A model generated the notes under the pieces. The model did no database searches. It was given only the letters and a program-made list of their open reading frames with translations, and was not told the DNA's origin. Source: Nitratireductor sp. B36 (GTDB lineage: Bacteria; Pseudomonadota; Alphaproteobacteria; Rhizobiales; Rhizobiaceae). From it: a DNA stretch of 64,000 nucleotides. Both the position numbers and the translations under genes were made by a program. The stretch covers positions 1,314,578-1,378,577 of the forward strand of contig NZ_JACKZY010000001.1 of the NCBI RefSeq assembly GCF_020833685.1. The letters run 5' to 3'. Below, one piece after another: positions 10,434-18,912 of this stretch. Each line of letters starts with the position of its first letter. The stretch's first letter is position 1.

Positions 10434-11588
10434 TCACTGAACGCGGGGTTCGGGGATGAGCGAGGCGTCAGGCGTCGGCTGACCGATCAACTCACGCCCG
10501 CCATCCTTCACGCGGATCAGGCTCACCTCGCGCAACGGCATGCCATCCGTGCCCTTGTAGGTAATGGTGCTCGTCGCGCCCTGGACGTTCTCCAGATTGG
10601 CGATGGCATCGCGCAGCGTCTGCGCATCGGTGGAACCGTCCGCCGCGATCACCGCCGCCTCGATGACCTTGATGAGGTCGTATCCAACCGCGTTGAACAC
10701 GGTTTCCGGTGCCTTGCCGTTCACCTCTTCGAACTTCTTGTTGAAGGCTTCGAGCGGGCTGCCCTCGGTCGGGTGACCTGCCGTGGTGAAGACAAGTCCT
10801 TCGGCCACAGCACCCAGCGAGAAGGTGGTCGGGCTGTCGATACCGTCGGAACCGATGATCTGGCTTTCCACACCGGCTGCGCGCAGCGCCTTCAACATGG
10901 AGGGGAAGTCCGGCTCATAGGTCGACGTCATGATCACGTCAGGCTGCGGGTCCAACGCCGCAATGCGCGTGGCAATGGCGGAGAAATCCTGCTGGCCGAT
11001 CGTGTGCGTGTCCTCGCCCAGCATCTTGCCGCCAAGCTTCTCGAAAACTTCCGCGAAGTAGAGCGGCATCGTCGTGTACTGCGTGTCGGGCGAATAGATG
11101 ATGTAGGCGCTGCGGTGGCCCTCGTCATAGGCCCATTTGGCCGAGACGGTGGCCTGCACATTGTCGCCGGGGAAGTTGGCGAACATGTAGTCGCCGCCGA
11201 TCTGCGGCAGGGTGGGCGAAGAGGCGCAGGTGGAAATGGCCGGGATCTGCGCTTCGGTGACAACGCCGATTGCCGCCAGCGCCGGGTCGGCATCGCAGGG
11301 CAGCACGATCACGGAAACGCCCTCATCCACCAGTTCCTGGGTGGCGATGGAGGTCTGCGCCGCATCCGAACGCACATCCTTTTCCAGAAGCTCGATCTTG
11401 ATCTTGCCGTCGATGCCGCCGGCCTCGTTGATTTCGTTTACGGCGATGTGGATGCCGTCGATCACGGGAGTATCAAAGGGCGCGAGCGCACCGGTCTGTG
11501 CGGTTGCGACGCCGACGCGCAGCGTTTCTGCCGCAGCCGGAAACGCCATCGCACTGGCGAGAAGCGTGGATATGAGCAATTTGTTCAT
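10434..11588 (-). CDS. LIV-type ABC transporter substrate-binding protein, system 1
   Basis: 384-residue periplasmic binding protein of the Leu/Ile/Val family (Peripla_BP_6). The N-terminal signal peptide ends near AFPAAA-ETL, and mature sequence begins LRVGVATAQTGALAPFD, the usual family start. The start at 11588 has a strong GAGGGA ribosome binding site; an in-frame extension of 46 codons runs back into the preceding gene and is rejected. LIV-family binding proteins carry amino acids, amides, urea or small polyols. The neighbouring hydrolases and aminotransferases favour a nitrogen-containing substrate. Confidence 0.93.
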   Translation of the reverse strand: MNKLLISTLLASAMAFPAAAETLRVGVATAQTGALAPFDTPVIDGIHIAVNEINEAGGIDGKIKIELLEKDVRSDAAQTSIATQELVDEGVSVIVLPCDADPALAAIGVVTEAQIPAISTCASSPTLPQIGGDYMFANFPGDNVQATVSAKWAYDEGHRSAYIIYSPDTQYTTMPLYFAEVFEKLGGKMLGEDTHTIGQQDFSAIATRIAALDPQPDVIMTSTYEPDFPSMLKALRAAGVESQIIGSDGIDSPTTFSLGAVAEGLVFTTAGHPTEGSPLEAFNKKFEEVNGKAPETVFNAVGYDLIKVIEAAVIAADGSTDAQTLRDAIANLENVQGATSTITYKGTDGMPLREVSLIRVKDGGRELIGQPTPDASLIPEPRVQ

Positions 11589-11619
11589 GTCAGTTCCCTC
11601 TTTCTTGTTTGTTCGTTTG

Positions 11620-13401
11620 TCAGGCGGCCTTGCCCGGCCCGAGATATGCCTCGATGACCGCCGGGTTCTCCCGGATGGCAGCCGGGGCCCCATCCGCGAT
11701 GAGCTTTCCTTCGTTGAGCACGACAATGCGGTCGCACAGTTCGTTGATCAGCTTCAGATCGTGGTCGACAAGCACGACGCCCAGTCCCAGATCGGCCGAA
11801 AGCACCTTCAGCCGTTCGATCAGATCGTCGGTCTCTTCGCGGTTCATGCCGGCAGCCGGTTCATCGAGCAGAAGCAGCGTCGGTTCGCAGGCAAGCGCGC
11901 GGGCAATCTCCACCCGGCGCTGTTCGCCATAGGAGAGCGTGCCCGCATCCTCGCCGGCGCGCTCCTCGATGCCGAGGCGGGCGAGTGCTGCACCGGCCCG
12001 CTCCTCCGCATTCTTTCCGCCATGGGTGGAAAGGGCCGCCGCCAGAACGTTCTGATAGACGGTCAGCGTCGGGAACAGACGGATGTTCTGGAATGTGCGG
12101 GCGATGCCTGCGTCGGCGATCTTCTCCGATGCCACGCCGGTGAGCGATTTCGAACCCAGCACCACATCGCCTTCGGTCGGCTTCAGCACGCCGGAGATGA
12201 TGTTCAGAAGCGTTGTTTTTCCCGAACCGTTCGGCCCGATGAGGCCCAGGATCTCGCCCGGATTGACGGAGATGGTCACATCGTCCACCGCGCGCAGACC
12301 GCCAAACTGCATCGACACATGCTCGACCTTCAGACGGTCGTCGCTCGTGCGCTTGCCAAGCGCCTCGGCCCTGCCGCGCTTCGGCCTGAACGGGAAGACA
12401 CGCTCTTCCCATTCTTTCAACCCCATCACGCCCTCCGACATGCGGAACATGGCAAACAGGATGAGCAGGCCAATACCGATCTGCGTCGTGCCAAACACCG
12501 CCGGCAGCTCGAAACCGCCAATGGAAAGACCGCTTTCAAAGCGGCGCAGGATTTCGGTGATCACCGTGATCAGGATCGTGCCGGAGATGGCGCCCGTCAC
12601 CGTCGTCATGCCACCGACGATGAGCATCGCCAGAAGCAGGAACGTGTCGTGGAAATAGAATTTCTTGGGGCTGAAAGCGCCCAGAAAATGCGCGATCAGC
12701 GCGCCCGAGAGCGCCATGATCGCAGCGCTCAGAACCCATGAAACAAGGCGTTCGCGTTGCACATTGATGCCCACCGCCTTGGCCGCGATCGCGTTCTCAC
12801 GGCCCGCCCGCAGGCGCAGGCCCGAAAGCGAATCGCGATACCAGCGGGCAGCGATCAGCGCGATCACGCAGGCCACTGCGGCGATGATCAGCGTCGTGTC
12901 GCGCGGAACGCCGAAAAAGGACTGCGCGCCGCGCGTCACATCGCGCCAGCCGATGATCACGCCATGCACGATCACCAGAAGGCCGAGCGTCGCAATCGAC
13001 GCCGCCGACCCTTCCAGCCTGCCGATGGCAATGCCGATCAGAAGTGCAATCACCGCCGTCACCAGAACAGCAACGATGATGGCGGGGATGAGCGAGAGCT
13101 CGGTGGCCGCAAGCCAGTCAGGCAGCCCGCGCAGCGTCGCCATCTTCAGCCCCGCCGGCAGCGTCAGAAGGCCCGAAACATAAGCGCCAATGCCCATGAA
13201 GGCCACATGACCGAAGCTCAGGATACCGCTGTTGCCGCTGTAAACGCCAATGCCCGTGACGGCGATGAGCGAGATGAAGAAAACAGTCAGCACGCGCTCG
13301 GCAGCAGCGCCGAAAAGACCGGCAACGACAACCCCCGCCACCGCCAGAACGATAATGGCCAGAGCGGCTGCAATGAAATGCTGGCGCGATGACTTGAACA
13401 T
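11620..13401 (-). CDS. Fused LivM permease-LivG ATPase, system 1
   Basis: 593 residues joining two normally separate LIV components. Residues 1 to about 330 are a LivM-type permease (multiple membrane segments, SGNSGILSFGHVAFMGIGAY motif). Residues about 345-593 are a LivG-type ATPase with Walker A GPNGSGKT, signature LSYGEQRR, Walker B LLLLDEPAAGMN and a DHDLKLI switch. Such fusions occur in other rhizobia and the reading frame is continuous, so this is not a frameshift product. It is the first gene of the leftward operon, and its promoter must lie in the 117-bp gap shared with the divergent RpiR regulator. Confidence 0.92.
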   Translation of the reverse strand: MFKSSRQHFIAAALAIIVLAVAGVVVAGLFGAAAERVLTVFFISLIAVTGIGVYSGNSGILSFGHVAFMGIGAYVSGLLTLPAGLKMATLRGLPDWLAATELSLIPAIIVAVLVTAVIALLIGIAIGRLEGSAASIATLGLLVIVHGVIIGWRDVTRGAQSFFGVPRDTTLIIAAVACVIALIAARWYRDSLSGLRLRAGRENAIAAKAVGINVQRERLVSWVLSAAIMALSGALIAHFLGAFSPKKFYFHDTFLLLAMLIVGGMTTVTGAISGTILITVITEILRRFESGLSIGGFELPAVFGTTQIGIGLLILFAMFRMSEGVMGLKEWEERVFPFRPKRGRAEALGKRTSDDRLKVEHVSMQFGGLRAVDDVTISVNPGEILGLIGPNGSGKTTLLNIISGVLKPTEGDVVLGSKSLTGVASEKIADAGIARTFQNIRLFPTLTVYQNVLAAALSTHGGKNAEERAGAALARLGIEERAGEDAGTLSYGEQRRVEIARALACEPTLLLLDEPAAGMNREETDDLIERLKVLSADLGLGVVLVDHDLKLINELCDRIVVLNEGKLIADGAPAAIRENPAVIEAYLGPGKAA

Positions 13402-13446
13402 GAATTCCCCTTTTGCTCCCCTCTTCTAGCTTTGATATTATTTTTT

Positions 13447-13480
13447 CATAGTCAACCAGAAATTTTCATATTGACTTATG
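13447..13480. promoter_or_regulatory. Inverted repeat in the divergent RpiR/LIV promoter region
   Basis: CATAGTCAA at 13447-13455 and TTGACTTATG at 13471-13480 form an imperfect inverted repeat with one extra base in the right arm. It lies in the AT-rich gap between the divergent fused permease-ATPase and rpiR-like genes. ATTTTCA is also repeated within it. The location and symmetry fit an operator for the adjacent RpiR regulator, but no promoter elements are clear. Confidence 0.35.
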
Positions 13481-13518
13481 ATTTTCAAAATCGTCTGTTT
13501 CGTTGGGAGGGGAATTCG

Positions 13519-14373
13519 ATGCAAGTCAGACAAAGGCTGGAGAACCTGTCGAGCGAGCTCACGGCGACCGAGCGGAAGCTGTGCACCGCGCTGTTGCTCG
13601 ACTATCCCTATGCGGGTCTCGACACGATCCAGGATCTGGCAAAGAAGACGGGCACCTCGCCGCCCTCCATCTCGCGCTTCGTCACCAAGCTCGGCTTTCA
13701 GGGCTATCAGGATTTCCAGCGTCATCTGATTGACGAGATACGGCAGTCGAACCGCTCGCCGCTCGATCTCCATGTGGGCGACCGCCCCATTCAGGGCGAC
13801 TATCTGGAGGATTTCGTCTCCCGCGCCGTCAACCTCATCTCGGCCTCGGCATCCGCCATTACCAGCGCTCAGTTCGAGCGCGTCTGCGACCTTCTGGGCG
13901 ATGAAAAGCGCAACGTCTATCTGATCGGTGGCCGCATAAGCGACGCCATCGCGCTCTATGTCTCGCGCCATCTGCGCCAGGTGCGCAGCGGCGTCTTCCA
14001 TCTGCCGGCGGACCCCGAAATCTGGCCCGAATACATGCTGCGCATGCGCTCGAAGGACGTGCTGTTCATGGTGGATTATCGCCGCTATCAGCGCAACCTC
14101 GCCGAGCTTGCCCGGCGCGCCAAGGCGCAGAGCGGCGTCCAGATCGTTGTCCTGACCGACAAGTGGATGTCGCCCGCCGCCAACCACGCCAACGAGGTCT
14201 TCGCCACCCCCATCGAAAGCGGCACCGTCTGGGACAGCTATTCCGGCGCAATGGTGCTGATGGAGGCGATGCTGACCCGCATTGCCGAAACCAACTGGGA
14301 CAAAACCCGCAAACGCATCGAAGCCTGGGACTCGCTCCGCTTCGATCATGGAGCACGCGACGATGATCAGTAA
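13519..14373 (+). CDS. MurR/RpiR-family transcriptional regulator
   Basis: 284 residues. The N-terminal helix-turn-helix (about 1-80) has the family pattern TATERKL..ALL and TSPPSISRFVTKLGFQGYQDF. A C-terminal SIS domain (about 125-260) includes VYLIGGRISD and would bind a phosphorylated or sugar-like effector. The start at 13519 is fixed by GGGAGGGG just upstream; an ATG 29 codons earlier has no ribosome binding site. It is divergent from the LIV operon and overlaps the downstream glutamine-synthetase-like gene by 11 bp, so it probably controls both directions and itself. The effector may be a phosphorylated intermediate made by the kinase domain of the triple fusion; that is inference. Confidence 0.9.
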   Translation: MQVRQRLENLSSELTATERKLCTALLLDYPYAGLDTIQDLAKKTGTSPPSISRFVTKLGFQGYQDFQRHLIDEIRQSNRSPLDLHVGDRPIQGDYLEDFVSRAVNLISASASAITSAQFERVCDLLGDEKRNVYLIGGRISDAIALYVSRHLRQVRSGVFHLPADPEIWPEYMLRMRSKDVLFMVDYRRYQRNLAELARRAKAQSGVQIVVLTDKWMSPAANHANEVFATPIESGTVWDSYSGAMVLMEAMLTRIAETNWDKTRKRIEAWDSLRFDHGARDDDQ

Positions 14374-15676
14374 TCCCTTGATGTTTGCCGCCACTTCGGA
14401 CTTTTCCGGCGTGACGCGCGGCAAGGCCTTTCCATTGAAGGAGATGGAAAAGCGCTTCCGCCAGGGTGTCGGCTGGACGCCCACCAATGTGCAGATCACC
14501 TGTTTCGACACGATTGCCGAGAGCCCGTTCGGCTCCTTTGGCGATCTGATCCTCGTGCCGGATGCCGACACCGCCGTCACGCTCGATCTCGAAGATGGCG
14601 GCCCCGTCGAGCGCTTCGTGCTCGGCGACATCCTCCATCTCGACGGCGATCCGTGGAGCTGCTGCACACGCTCCATTCTGAAAACCGCGCTGAAGCGGCT
14701 CGAAGATGTCTCCGGCCTGCGTCTTGTCGCCGCCTTCGAGCACGAATTCCAGTCCCGCAATCCCTCGCAGGGACCCGGCGAGGCCTTCGGCCTTGCGAGC
14801 TTCGGCAAGCACCGCGCGTTCGGCGAGACGGTCATGGCCGCGCTTGAAGTGGCCGGTGTGAAGCCGGATACCTTCCTGAAGGAATACGGCACCGACCAGT
14901 TCGAGGTCACCAACGGGCCCGATCTCGGCGTCACCGCCGCCGATACTGCCGTCAAGGTGCGTGCGGTCACAAAGCTTGTCGGCGAGCGCATGGGCGAGCC
15001 CGTCACCTTCGTGCCCATCCGCGATCCCGCCGGCGTCGGCAATGGCGTCCATGTGCATATGAGCTTCGTCGATGAAAACGGCAAACCCGCCACCTACGAC
15101 CCCGACGCACCGTGGGGCATGGCTGAAAAAACCGGCTCCTTCATCGCCGGCATCCTAAAATATATGGACAGCATTGTCGCGCTGACAGCACCGTCCGCCA
15201 TCTCCTACACACGGCTCACGCCGCATCGCTGGAGTGCGGCCTTCAACAATCTGGGCTATCACGACCGCGAGGCCGCCGTACGCATCTGCCCGGTGACGAG
15301 CGCCAGTGCTGAAAGTGCCGCAAAACAGTATAATTTCGAGTATCGCGCAGCCGATGCCACCGCCTCTCCCTATCTGGTTCTGGCAGCCCTTGCCCATGCC
15401 GGCGCGCAGGGCATTGAAGAAGGCCTTGCCGCACCGCAGGTAACCGAGGAAGACCTCTCCGAACTGCCGGCAGCAACACTCGCCGAGCGCGGCTTGGTAC
15501 GTCTGCCCCAATCGCTCGGTGAAGCGCTGGATCGCCTCGAACAGAACCCGCGCGTGGCTGAATGGATCGGTGCGGAGGCGCTCGACGTCTACTTGAAGCA
15601 CAAGCGCGGCGAGCTCGCCCAGACCGCCGACCTCAGCGAGGCGGAACGCTGCGCCCGCTACGAAGCCGTCTACTGA
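14363..15676 (+). CDS. Glutamine synthetase-family ligase (gamma-glutamyl-amide synthetase-like)
   Basis: 437 residues with the glutamine synthetase catalytic fold: FEHEFQ near residue 126 (metal-binding glutamates), DQFEVTNGPD, NGVHVHMSF at about 227-235, and EYRAADATASPYL around 327. It diverges from classical GlnA in the N-terminal region and lacks the usual adenylylation-loop context. Relatives ligate glutamate to amines such as putrescine, ethanolamine, isopropylamine or aniline. Placement between an RpiR regulator and a class III aminotransferase supports a catabolic role rather than ammonia assimilation. The start at 14363 has GGAG 9 nt upstream and overlaps the regulator; an ATG at 14348 is the alternative. 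Confidence 0.85.
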   Translation: MISNPLMFAATSDFSGVTRGKAFPLKEMEKRFRQGVGWTPTNVQITCFDTIAESPFGSFGDLILVPDADTAVTLDLEDGGPVERFVLGDILHLDGDPWSCCTRSILKTALKRLEDVSGLRLVAAFEHEFQSRNPSQGPGEAFGLASFGKHRAFGETVMAALEVAGVKPDTFLKEYGTDQFEVTNGPDLGVTAADTAVKVRAVTKLVGERMGEPVTFVPIRDPAGVGNGVHVHMSFVDENGKPATYDPDAPWGMAEKTGSFIAGILKYMDSIVALTAPSAISYTRLTPHRWSAAFNNLGYHDREAAVRICPVTSASAESAAKQYNFEYRAADATASPYLVLAALAHAGAQGIEEGLAAPQVTEEDLSELPAATLAERGLVRLPQSLGEALDRLEQNPRVAEWIGAEALDVYLKHKRGELAQTADLSEAERCARYEAVY

Positions 15677-15701
15677 TCAACCGCTTAAGGGAAGAACCAG
15701 C

Positions 15702-17018
15702 ATGACCGGTCTCTACGAACGCGAAAGCCGCAGCGTTTCCACGCTCGCCCATCTGCGCTTTTTCCCGCAGGCGGTGACAGGCGGCAAGGGATCGATGCTG
15801 CGTGGCGATGATGGGCGCGATTTGCTCGACTTCGCCGCCTCCTGGGGGGCGGCCAGCCTCGGCCACGGGCACCCCGCGCTTGCCGAGGCTGTGAACCGGG
15901 CGCTGACCGATCAGGCCGGTGCCAGCTACCTCTCCACCGCCAACGAGCCCAGCGTCCTCCTTGCCGAAAAACTGCTCTCGCTGGTGCCGGAGCGCGCCGC
16001 AGGCCGCGTTTGGTTCGGCCATTCCGGCTCGGACGCGAACGAAACCGTCGCCCGCGCCGTTGTTGCGGCAACCGGCCGCCCGCGCATCATTTCCTTCGAG
16101 GGGGCCTATCACGGCGGCACGGTCGGGTCCGTTGCTATTTCCGGGCACCCCGCACAGGGCGGCATCGAAAAGGCTTCCGGCCTCAGCCTCGTCCCCTATC
16201 CGGATTCCTATGCTTCGGGCAGCCCGGAAGCCGCATCGAAGGCAGCGCTTGCCCATGTCGAAGAGCTCTTCGCCACCTCCCTCTTACCGCAGGACGTGGC
16301 GGCCTTCTTCATCGAGCCGATCCAGTCGGATGGCGGAATGCTTGTGCCGCCGCCCGGCTATTTCAGAGAGATCGAGCGGCTCTGCCGCAAGCATGGCATT
16401 CTGCTTGTCTGCGACGAGGTGAAGGTGGGGCTCGCCCGCACCGGACGCCTCCACGCGTTCGAGCACAGCGGCATCGAGCCCGACATCGTCGTGTTCGGCA
16501 AGGGGCTTGGCGGCGGGCTGCCCATTTCGGCGGTCGTCGGCCCCGAAAGCATCATGAACCACGCCTCGACCTTCTCGTTCCAGACCCTGCACGGCAATCC
16601 GGTCTGCGCGTCGGCGGGCCTCGCCGTGCTTGAAACCATCGAGCGCGAAAATCTGGTCGACAACGCCGCAAAGGTCGGCGACACGATGCTTTCCGCCCTG
16701 CGCGTCCTGCAGGAAAAACACCCCCTCATTGGCCATGTGCGCGGCCATGGGCTTGCCATCGGCGTCGAGCTTGTCAGCGACCGCGAAGCCCGCACGCCCG
16801 CCATCGAGCAGACGGCGCTCACTGTCTACCGCGCCTTCCAGCTCGGGCTCGTCATCTACTATGTGGGCCTCAATTCCAACGTGCTGGAATTCACCCCGCC
16901 CCTGACGATGAGCGAGGAGGAAGCGTTGCGCGGGATCGCCATTCTCGATCAGGCCTTAAGCGATGTGGAAGCCGGCAAGGTGGATCCGCAATTGCTGGAG
17001 CGCTTTGCCGGCTGGTAA
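15702..17018 (+). CDS. Class III PLP-dependent aminotransferase
   Basis: 438 residues, the normal length for the family that includes GABA, ornithine and omega-amino-acid transaminases and glutamate-1-semialdehyde mutase. Visible landmarks are LGHGHPALAEAV, HSGSDANE, the YHGG segment, CDEVKVGLAR, and PLP lysine K267 in FGKGLGGG. It follows the glutamine-synthetase-like gene by 25 bp with AAGGGAAG as ribosome binding site. The likely role is removal of an amino group from the imported amine or its glutamylated derivative. It converges on the monophosphatase gene with only 5 bp between the stops and no obvious terminator. Confidence 0.9.
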   Translation: MTGLYERESRSVSTLAHLRFFPQAVTGGKGSMLRGDDGRDLLDFAASWGAASLGHGHPALAEAVNRALTDQAGASYLSTANEPSVLLAEKLLSLVPERAAGRVWFGHSGSDANETVARAVVAATGRPRIISFEGAYHGGTVGSVAISGHPAQGGIEKASGLSLVPYPDSYASGSPEAASKAALAHVEELFATSLLPQDVAAFFIEPIQSDGGMLVPPPGYFREIERLCRKHGILLVCDEVKVGLARTGRLHAFEHSGIEPDIVVFGKGLGGGLPISAVVGPESIMNHASTFSFQTLHGNPVCASAGLAVLETIERENLVDNAAKVGDTMLSALRVLQEKHPLIGHVRGHGLAIGVELVSDREARTPAIEQTALTVYRAFQLGLVIYYVGLNSNVLEFTPPLTMSEEEALRGIAILDQALSDVEAGKVDPQLLERFAGW

Positions 17019-17023
17019 GTGCG

Positions 17024-17851
17024 TCAGCTCTGGGCGATGGCCGAAATCTGCTCCAGTTCGGCATAGCTGCCGCCGGTGGCCGCAAGCACGCGCGCCGGTG
17101 CATGAAAGCCATCGCGCGGGAAAGGCAGAACCGTGCCGCCGGCCTCGCTGACGAGGCAATAGCCGGCCATGCAATCCCAGGCATTCATGCTCGGCTCCGC
17201 ATAGCCGACCAGCCGGCCCGCCGCCACATAGGCGAGCATCAACGCACCCGAACCGTTGCGGATGAACGTTCCGCCGATCTCGAAGAGGTTTTCCACAATG
17301 CGCGCGGCGGCGGCAGGCTCGACGCGGTCATTGGAGCCAAGCCCCACCACGCCGTTGCGAAGATTGAGCTGGTCCGCAACACGGATCGGCTTTCCGTTCA
17401 GCGTTGCCCCACCGCCACGGCGGGCGCTGTAGCACTCGTCGAAGCAGGGCGCGACAATGACACCGAGCACCGGCTCGCCATCAATCGCGGCACCCACGGA
17501 AACACACCAGTTCGGCATGCCGTTCAGAAAGGCACTGGTGCCGTCAATCGGATCGATCACCCAGGTCAGACCGCTCGTGCCTTCGGTCAGCCCGTATTCC
17601 TCACCAAGCACGCCATCGGTGCCGAAGTGTTTCGCGATCTCGGCGCGGATCAGCTCTTCGACCTTCTTGTCGGCCTCGGACACCAGATCCTGCGGGTTGC
17701 GCTTGGTCTCGATGACCAGTTCATCGCGCCGTGTGAAATAGTCGAGGGCGGCTGCCCCCGCAGCCTTGGCCATGGTTTCGGCAAAAACCAGCCGTGCGGC
17801 AAGGTCGGTATCGGAAAGGGACACGCGGTTCTCCTGAATGGTCATTGTCAT
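17024..17851 (-). CDS. Inositol monophosphatase-family phosphatase
   Basis: 275 residues with the Mg-dependent lithium-sensitive phosphatase signatures: SEADKKVEE, GEEYG, WVIDPIDGT and the C-terminal NAWDCMAGYCLVSEAGG. Such enzymes dephosphorylate inositol phosphates, histidinol phosphate, PAPS or sugar phosphates. It is the last gene of a leftward operon and starts by ATGA overlap with the ABC ATPase gene. Coupling to an importer suggests it dephosphorylates an imported phosphate ester. The true substrate cannot be read from sequence. Confidence 0.9.
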   Translation of the reverse strand: MTMTIQENRVSLSDTDLAARLVFAETMAKAAGAAALDYFTRRDELVIETKRNPQDLVSEADKKVEELIRAEIAKHFGTDGVLGEEYGLTEGTSGLTWVIDPIDGTSAFLNGMPNWCVSVGAAIDGEPVLGVIVAPCFDECYSARRGGGATLNGKPIRVADQLNLRNGVVGLGSNDRVEPAAAARIVENLFEIGGTFIRNGSGALMLAYVAAGRLVGYAEPSMNAWDCMAGYCLVSEAGGTVLPFPRDGFHAPARVLAATGGSYAELEQISAIAQS

Positions 17852-18912
17852 GCGGTAATCAAGGCTATGCCGCGATCGCGGAAGCCGATGGAAACATCGG
17901 TCGCCGGCGGCAGCGGGTCGGTCGTCGCGTTGTCCACGACAAAAATCGTTCCGGTATCGAGTTCCACCTCATATTCCACATGGTCGCCGAGATAGGCAGA
18001 GCTCTGGATCCGGCCCGGCAGGCTGGCATCCCCACCTTCCTCAAGGCGGATGGCATTCGCGCGCACGGCCAGCTTTGCAGGGCCGGGGCGTGCCGCTTTT
18101 CGCGTCGGCAGCGTGTGACGAAGGCCACCCACCTGCACGGTCGCGCGGCCCTCTGCAATGTCGAGCACCTCGCAGGCGAGCACATTGGCCTCGCCCATGA
18201 AGTCGGCGATGAATTCGGAGGCAGGCTCCTCATAGAGTTCGCGTGGCGGGCCTTCCTGCGCAACCAGTCCGCTCTCCATGACCACGATCCGGTCGGAAAC
18301 GGCGAGCGCCTCTTCCTGGTCATGCGTCACATAGACGGCGGTGAAACCGAGCCGCTGCTGCAGCTCGCGGATTTCAGTGCGGACACGGCGGCGCAGCCTC
18401 GCGTCGAGATTGGACAAGGGCTCATCGAGCAAAAGCACCTGCGGTTCCAGCACCAGCGCGCGGGCAACGGCGACGCGCTGCTGCTGCCCGCCGGAAAGCT
18501 CCGCTGGCAGGCGCGCGCCATATCCTTCGAGGCCGACCAGCGCCAGTCCCGCATGCGCGTTTTCCCGCGCCTCGGCCTTCGACAGGCCGCCTGCCTCCAG
18601 CCCGTAGGCCACATTGTCGAGCACGCTCATATGCGGGAACAGCGCATAGGACTGAAACACCATGGCGACATCGCGCTCATTGGCCGGCAGGCGCGTGACA
18701 TCATGCCCACCGATTTCGATGGCCCCCGCACTTGGCGTCTCCAGCCCGGCCAGCATCCGCAATGTGGTGGTCTTGCCGCAACCCGAAGGGCCCAGAAGCG
18801 TCACCAGCGTGCCCGGCTCGATCTCCAGATCGAGATCGTGGATCGCCGTGAACGAACCGAAATCCTTGCGCACTTTGCGAAAACGGACAGAACCGCGTTG
18901 CGAATTACTCAT
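17848..18912 (-). CDS. ABC transporter ATP-binding protein (FbpC/PotA type)
   Basis: 354 residues: an ABC domain with Walker A GPSGCGKT, signature LSGGQQQR and Walker B VLLLDEPLSNLD, then a C-terminal TOBE-like regulatory domain (about 280-354, including VRANAIRLEEGG). This is the ATPase class of ferric iron, polyamine, thiamine and sugar-phosphate importers. The start at 18912 overlaps the permease stop as ATGA with GGAGG upstream. The longer reading frame that continues to 19743 is only antisense-free carry-over inside the permease gene and is not part of this protein. Confidence 0.93.
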   Translation of the reverse strand: MSNSQRGSVRFRKVRKDFGSFTAIHDLDLEIEPGTLVTLLGPSGCGKTTTLRMLAGLETPSAGAIEIGGHDVTRLPANERDVAMVFQSYALFPHMSVLDNVAYGLEAGGLSKAEARENAHAGLALVGLEGYGARLPAELSGGQQQRVAVARALVLEPQVLLLDEPLSNLDARLRRRVRTEIRELQQRLGFTAVYVTHDQEEALAVSDRIVVMESGLVAQEGPPRELYEEPASEFIADFMGEANVLACEVLDIAEGRATVQVGGLRHTLPTRKAARPGPAKLAVRANAIRLEEGGDASLPGRIQSSAYLGDHVEYEVELDTGTIFVVDNATTDPLPPATDVSIGFRDRGIALITA

